A DNA stretch of 64,000 nt, from the NCBI RefSeq assembly GCF_001458735.1, contig NZ_CZQA01000001.1, forward strand, positions 1,612,001-1,676,000, given 5' to 3'. A program made the position numbers and the translations under genes. The stretch's first letter is position 1. Every line of letters begins with the position of its first letter. Positions 60,318 to 64,000 of the stretch are shown one piece after another. The notes beneath the pieces were generated by a model that was not told where the DNA came from, made no database searches, and saw only the letters and a list, made by a program, of their open reading frames with translations. The DNA is from Candidatus Nitrospira nitrosa (GTDB lineage Bacteria > Nitrospirota > Nitrospiria > Nitrospirales > Nitrospiraceae).

Positions 60318-60860
60318 TTACCAATAATACGGCCAGGGGTGCCAATAAGGAGACCAGTAGGGGCCCCAAGAGGGGCCAGGGCCGAGAGGGCGACGGATGC
60401 GTGGAACCTCTTCCTCCTGTTCGCTCCACACACGCAAACTGGTCACATGCATGAGCGGATAGCTGTACTCCGTTTCATCGAGCGGTAGGGTGATGGAACC
60501 GGCCATTTCACCCGTTACGGTGATGAACGTACCAGCAGGGATGGTTGCAGGGTCAAGGAACTCCTTCCGCAATGCGACGAACCGGCCTTGGGAAGTGCTA
60601 AGGTCCGTGGTCGGTTGAAGGGAGCCAGCTAACGGCAACTGGAGGATTTCAATTCTGGTTCCTTCTTTAAGTCGGCGCGCTCCCAGCACTTTGCCGCCGA
60701 ACGTCACGGGTTGTCCGTTGTAAGACTCAGGTGCTGCTTTCACTTGCCCAAAGGTCAACGGAGGCGCGTCGGACGAGAGCGTCTCTGTGTGATCGCCGGT
60801 GAAGGCACAGCCGGAGATCATGATGGCAGAAGAGAGGCTTGCAGCAAGAATTCGGCCCAT
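60318..60860 (-). CDS. slp: Slp-family outer-membrane lipoprotein
   Basis: A 180-residue lipoprotein: signal and lipobox MISGCAF after MGRILAASLSSAI, then the Slp/YeaY pattern LTFGQVKAAPESYNGQPVTF then GGKVLGARRLKEGTRIEILQ, LPLAGSLQPTTDLSTSQGRF, and LHVTSLRVWSEQ. The Trp/Tyr/Pro-rich tail WGPYWSPYWHPWPYYW is common in Nitrospira-type Slp proteins. Start ATG 60860 is the nearest to the lipobox; a TATAAT only 8 bases upstream of it on this strand would make the mRNA leaderless. Divergent from the DsbA-like gene. Starvation- or stress-induced envelope role in relatives. Confidence 0.85.
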   Translation of the reverse strand: MGRILAASLSSAIMISGCAFTGDHTETLSSDAPPLTFGQVKAAPESYNGQPVTFGGKVLGARRLKEGTRIEILQLPLAGSLQPTTDLSTSQGRFVALRKEFLDPATIPAGTFITVTGEMAGSITLPLDETEYSYPLMHVTSLRVWSEQEEEVPRIRRPLGPGPSWGPYWSPYWHPWPYYW

Positions 60861-60901
60861 GGAAGCAATTATAACAAAGCACACAGGGGCTCTCCATCCG
60901 T

Positions 60902-60907
60902 TATAAT
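60902..60907 (+). promoter_or_regulatory. -10 element of the DsbA-like gene
   Basis: A consensus TATAAT, 36 bp before ATG 60943. No good -35 is seen 17 bp upstream. The divergent slp promoter has its own TATAAT at 60868-60873. Confidence 0.45.
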
Positions 60908-60942
60908 AGCCCTGCCCAGTTAATCTGAGAAAGGAGTCGGAC

Positions 60943-61599
60943 ATGAAGAATCAGTCGAGATCGAGGTGGACGGCAGTGGTTTGGACGATGGGGGTAGTGG
61001 GATTGCTGCTTGCTCCAGTCGTGGCACAGGCAACCAAGCCGGAGCTGAAGGGGAAATTCGAGATTCTCAAGGATGAGACGTCCACCCATCAACCGGGAAA
61101 AGTCAAAGTCATCGAGTTTGCGGATTTCTATTGTCCGCATTGCCACCACTTCGAAGAGACAGGGGTTCCTCTGCTGGTGAAAGAATTCGGGAATCGGGTT
61201 GAAATTACGATGGTCGGGTTTCCGGTCATCCATGGGAAGCTGCCGACTCCGTTTGATATGTACGAGCAAGCCAAGATGATGGGGAAAGGCGATCAGATGA
61301 AGGCCGTCTTGTTCCGTACCATTCACAAGGAAAAACTCGATGGGGTGTTGGATCGCTCGATTCGCTCATTGCTGATCAAGGAGGTCGGCTTAGATGTGGC
61401 GGCATTCGAGGCTGGGATGGAAAGTGGAAAACCGGCCAAGTTGTTCGAAGAGGGCCGTCGCTGGGGTGAACGGATCAAGGTGTCTTCCACTCCGTCGATT
61501 CTGATTGACGGGAACATTAAGGTCGATGGCGTCAACATGACGCCGGAGAACGTGCTCACCATCATCCGAAGTATTCTTGAAGCCGATACGAAAAAGTAA
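60943..61599 (+). CDS. DsbA-like thiol:disulphide oxidoreductase
   Basis: A 218-residue periplasmic protein with signal peptide (TMGVVGLLLAPVVAQA) and a thioredoxin-fold DsbA domain: VIEFADFYCPHCHHFEETGV (active site C64-P-H-C67), then a helical insertion and KVSSTPSILIDGNIKVDG (cis-Pro loop). It should oxidise or isomerise disulphides in exported proteins. AAAGGAGTCGGAC before ATG. The sigma-factor gene follows after 16 bp, so the two are likely co-transcribed and thiol status may be linked to that Cys-rich sigma factor. Confidence 0.87.
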   Translation: MKNQSRSRWTAVVWTMGVVGLLLAPVVAQATKPELKGKFEILKDETSTHQPGKVKVIEFADFYCPHCHHFEETGVPLLVKEFGNRVEITMVGFPVIHGKLPTPFDMYEQAKMMGKGDQMKAVLFRTIHKEKLDGVLDRSIRSLLIKEVGLDVAAFEAGMESGKPAKLFEEGRRWGERIKVSSTPSILIDGNIKVDGVNMTPENVLTIIRSILEADTKK

Positions 61600-61615
61600 T
61601 CGGTGACGATTGGTG

Positions 61616-62173
61616 ATGGCGGAGGCTAAGGCACAGGGCATTATTCAACGCCTTCTGGAGGATGAATCGGCTCTGAGAAAGTTTGTTCGTCGTCGGGTCG
61701 GCGAAGAAGCCCTCGTGGACGATATTCTTCAGCAAAGCTTCGCCCGAGCAGTCGCCTCCGCTCACTCCTTGCACAATGAGGAAAGTGTACTTGCCTGGTT
61801 CTACCGCATCCTTCGTCATGCGATAGCCGATTATTATCGTGCACAGGGAGCTGAGGCTCGCCGCAATCAAGCATTCCTGGAGGAATCGACCATTTCCGGC
61901 ATCCTCCAGGAACCATCTTTGGATGAGGTGCAGGCTACCGCATGTGCCTGCCTTCACGATCTCATTCCGAGCCTTCGAGGAAACTATGCGGACCTCATCA
62001 AGCGCATCGATCTTGGTGGCGAATCGCCGGAACAGGTTGCGAAAGAACTCAAGATATCTCGGAACAATCTCACGGTTCGCTTGCACCGAGCCCGTCAATC
62101 CTTGCGGGCTTCTCTCGAAGACGCCTGCGGGATCTGCAGTAAGCACGGATGCCTCAACTGTTCCTGTGGATAA
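61616..62173 (+). CDS. ECF-type sigma factor with Cys-rich C-terminal tail
   Basis: A 185-residue sigma-70 family protein: region 2 (LRKFVRRRVGEEALVDDILQ then QSFARAVASA, WFYRILRHAIADYYRAQ) and region 4 (LIPSLRGNYADLIKRIDLGG then ESPEQVAKELKISRNNLTVR then LHRARQSLRASL). The tail CGICSKHGCLNCSCG holds five Cys (residues about 171, 174, 179, 182, 184). A Cys-rich tail in place of an anti-sigma partner recalls the metal-sensing CorE (ECF44) group. No anti-sigma gene is adjacent. ATG 61616 is used; in-frame GTG and TTG lie just upstream. It precedes the metal ATPase by 170 bp. Confidence 0.8.
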   Translation: MAEAKAQGIIQRLLEDESALRKFVRRRVGEEALVDDILQQSFARAVASAHSLHNEESVLAWFYRILRHAIADYYRAQGAEARRNQAFLEESTISGILQEPSLDEVQATACACLHDLIPSLRGNYADLIKRIDLGGESPEQVAKELKISRNNLTVRLHRARQSLRASLEDACGICSKHGCLNCSCG

Positions 62174-62260
62174 CAGGTTGCCACGTCTCTCCAACTCGCA
62201 TCGGTCTCGGTGGTTGTCCCCGTATTTTTGCCCCCTAATCATGTGTGTCTCTTAGTCTTC

Positions 62261-62315
62261 TGTAATATTTGACGACCTGCTCCGTCTGTAATGCTGAAGG
62301 CGACAATAAGTCGCC
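62261..62315 (+). promoter_or_regulatory. candidate ECF-type promoter and leader hairpin of the ATPase gene
   Basis: TGTAAT (62261-62266), 16 bp, then CGTC (62283-62286) has ECF-promoter form. A perfect hairpin GGCGAC, AATAA, GTCGCC (62299-62315) follows in the leader. Assignment to the neighbouring sigma factor is a guess from position. Confidence 0.35.
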
Positions 62316-62345
62316 GTACGGGATACAATGAAAGGAGTTGGACGC

Positions 62346-64000
62346 ATGGTGAATGAATCATCGGGCGGATGTTGCGGGAGACTGCATGCAGGACATGATC
62401 ATATGAGCAAAGATATTCAAGACACCCATGACGCTTCGCGTGCTCACACGAAGACGGAGATCGATCCCATTTGCGGGATGAGTGTCGATCCAACCGGCGC
62501 AGCGGGTCAGTATGATTATAAAGGTGCAACCTACTATTTCTGTGCGGTGTCGTGTTTGGAACGATTTCGCGCGGATCCCGAGCGTGCATTGAGCAAGAAG
62601 CCGGTCAATCTCGTCACCATGCCTTCTTCGAGAAAGCCGCTTCCCATGATGCAGCCGACCGAGCACGCTGAGATCGATCCGGTGTGCGGGATGACGGTTG
62701 ATCCAGCCACGGCAGCGGGCCGATACGAGTATCAAGGGAAGACCTATTATTTCTGTGCGCTGTCCTGTCTGGCGCGATTCCGTGCACATCCAGAAGAGGT
62801 GCTCAGCAAAAAGAAGCCATTGCCGATGATGCAGCCGACCGAGCATGCCGAGATCGATCCGGTCTGTGGGATGACGGTGCAACCTACCACAGCTGCCGGG
62901 TCGTACGAATATCGAGGGGAACGGTATTATTTCTGTGCCACGCGGTGTCTCGAAAAATTTCGTGACGATCCCGAGTATTACCTGCTTCCGCCTGACCAGC
63001 GAGTCCCCAAACCTGTTGCGGTCCCTGCCGGTGGCGTCGTCGAGTATGTCTGTCCAATGGATCCGGAGGTGCTGGAGACGCAACCGGGTGCCTGCAGGAT
63101 TTGTGGGATGGCGCTTGAGCCCAAAGTAGTTTCGGCTGAGGACGTCGGCAATCCTGAACTGGAGGACATGAGCCGGAGATTCCGGATCTGCTTGGGACCG
63201 GCGGTGTTGGTGATGTTCATCGCCATGTCCGACATGATTCCCGGCATGCCGCTCCACCATCGGTTCGGAGGGGAGGTGCTGAACTGGGTGCAGCTGCTGT
63301 TGGCCACGCCGGTGGTACTTTGGGGCGGAGCCCCGTTCTTTCAACGGGGATGGGCCTCCATCGTGAACCACGCGCCGAACATGTTCACGCTGATCGCCAT
63401 CGGAACCGGGGCTGCCTTTGGGTACAGTATTCTGGCGACGCTGCTGCCGACGCTCCTGCCTGCATCCTTTCATCGACCCGATGGAACCGTGGCTGTCTAT
63501 TTCGAAGCAGCCGCCATGATTACGGTGCTGGTATTGCTCGGACAGGTGTTGGAACTGCGGGCGAGGAGTCAGACGAGTTCCGCGATCAAGAGTCTCTTGC
63601 GACTGGCTCCGGCGACAGCCCGACTCGTCCGTCCGGATGGGAGCGAGGAAGATGTTCCCCTGGATCAGGTGCATGTGGGAGACCGGTTGCGCGTACGACC
63701 AGGGGAACGTGTGCCGGTCGATGGGCTGGTGGTGGAAGGGAGTACCTCGGTCGATGAGTCAATGATCACGGGGGAATCGATTCCCATCGCGAAGGAGATC
63801 GGAGTGTCCGTGACTGGTGGGACGATGAACGGCACCGGGAGCATGCTCATGCGGGCGCAACGGGTTGGTCGCGAGACGTTGCTGGCAAGGATCGTCCAGA
63901 TGGTCAGCGATGCGCAGCGGAGCCGTGCTCCGATTCAACGCGTGGCCGATGTGGCAGCGGGATACTTTGTCCCGCTTGTCGTGTCGGTGGCAGTTCTGAC
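62346..64000 (+). CDS. heavy-metal (copper-type) P1B ATPase with three YHS domains, 3' truncated by window edge
   Basis: 551 codons are present; the gene runs off the right end. Order: a His/Cys-rich start ([13 protein letters not shown]), three YHS domains with Cys near residues 43, 114 and 174 (each DPxCGMxVxP ... YYFCAxxCLxRF), an HMBD segment ([20 protein letters not shown] then CGMALEP, about 232-260), helices, and the actuator TGES near residue 474 ([14 protein letters not shown]). The CPC and phosphorylation Asp lie beyond the window. Copper or a related soft metal is the likely export substrate. The second and third YHS units are near-identical at DNA level with a 180-bp period. AAAGGAG eight bases before ATG 62346. 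Confidence 0.88.
   Translation, partial: MVNESSGGCCGRLHAGHDHMSKDIQDTHDASRAHTKTEIDPICGMSVDPTGAAGQYDYKGATYYFCAVSCLERFRADPERALSKKPVNLVTMPSSRKPLPMMQPTEHAEIDPVCGMTVDPATAAGRYEYQGKTYYFCALSCLARFRAHPEEVLSKKKPLPMMQPTEHAEIDPVCGMTVQPTTAAGSYEYRGERYYFCATRCLEKFRDDPEYYLLPPDQRVPKPVAVPAGGVVEYVCPMDPEVLETQPGACRICGMALEPKVVSAEDVGNPELEDMSRRFRICLGPAVLVMFIAMSDMIPGMPLHHRFGGEVLNWVQLLLATPVVLWGGAPFFQRGWASIVNHAPNMFTLIAIGTGAAFGYSILATLLPTLLPASFHRPDGTVAVYFEAAAMITVLVLLGQVLELRARSQTSSAIKSLLRLAPATARLVRPDGSEEDVPLDQVHVGDRLRVRPGERVPVDGLVVEGSTSVDESMITGESIPIAKEIGVSVTGGTMNGTGSMLMRAQRVGRETLLARIVQMVSDAQRSRAPIQRVADVAAGYFVPLVVSVAVL

Overview
The window (about 57-58% GC by eye) looks like a chromosomal segment of a Nitrospira-like bacterium. 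That guess rests on gene content: Slp lipoprotein, MauG-type di-haem proteins, an SmbP-like protein, a VPLPA-CTERM/exosortase D system. It has not been tested by phylogeny. The theme is one protein-sorting and exopolysaccharide (EPS) system. Fifteen intact genes encode secreted proteins ending in a VPLPA-CTERM tripartite tail (VPxPA motif, hydrophobic helix, Arg-rich end), and the matching exosortase D (XrtD, EpsI-fused) lies at 42907-44544.

Layout. 1-1485: edge-truncated TIGR03790 protein (a family found only in exosortase genomes). 1611-30066: mostly VPLPA-CTERM genes (SUMF1-like, DUF1566, three tandem paralogues, an S8-like protease, a PQQ-type sugar dehydrogenase and others), interleaved with two di-haem peroxidases, two small zinc-ribbon proteins, a receiver-like protein, an orphan antitoxin, an SH3-domain membrane protein and a fused membrane/spermidine-synthase protein. 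30516-54562: the EPS and sorting locus in four consecutive units: (i) glycosyltransferase, MurJ/Wzx-like flippase, Wzy-like ligase, acyltransferase; (ii) acyltransferase, aldo/keto reductase, GMC oxidoreductase, FkbM methyltransferase; (iii) two glycosyltransferases and a secreted putative glycosidase; (iv) XrtD, WecA-like initiating transferase, PEP-TPR lipoprotein, Wza-like exporter, outer-membrane barrel, Wzz-like chain-length protein, CpsD-like ATPase, ExeA-like ATPase. 54850-57048: a last VPLPA-CTERM gene and a membrane-anchored OmpR-type regulator. 57226-64000: small HMA-like and HTH proteins, SmbP-like protein, GntR regulator, Slp, DsbA-like protein, an ECF sigma factor with a Cys-rich tail, and an edge-truncated metal P-type ATPase with three YHS domains.

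Two repeated promoter architectures are visible. Motif 1 is a tandem heptamer (TGTYRCA, TC, TGTWGCA) followed in most copies 15-16 bp later by a GGTAGATA-like -10 block. It occurs 14 times, upstream of nearly every VPLPA-CTERM unit, a decayed VPLPA pseudogene, a small secreted-protein gene and a previously unlisted 42-codon gene. Motif 2 (a repeated TAAC element ending GTTAACACARACTTGAG, then 32-33 bp, then TAGACT/TACACT) occurs four times, once before each EPS unit. So the sorting substrates and the EPS/exosortase machinery appear to be two separately controlled regulons. No regulator of either can be assigned from sequence; the membrane-anchored regulator at 55540-57048 is the nearest candidate.
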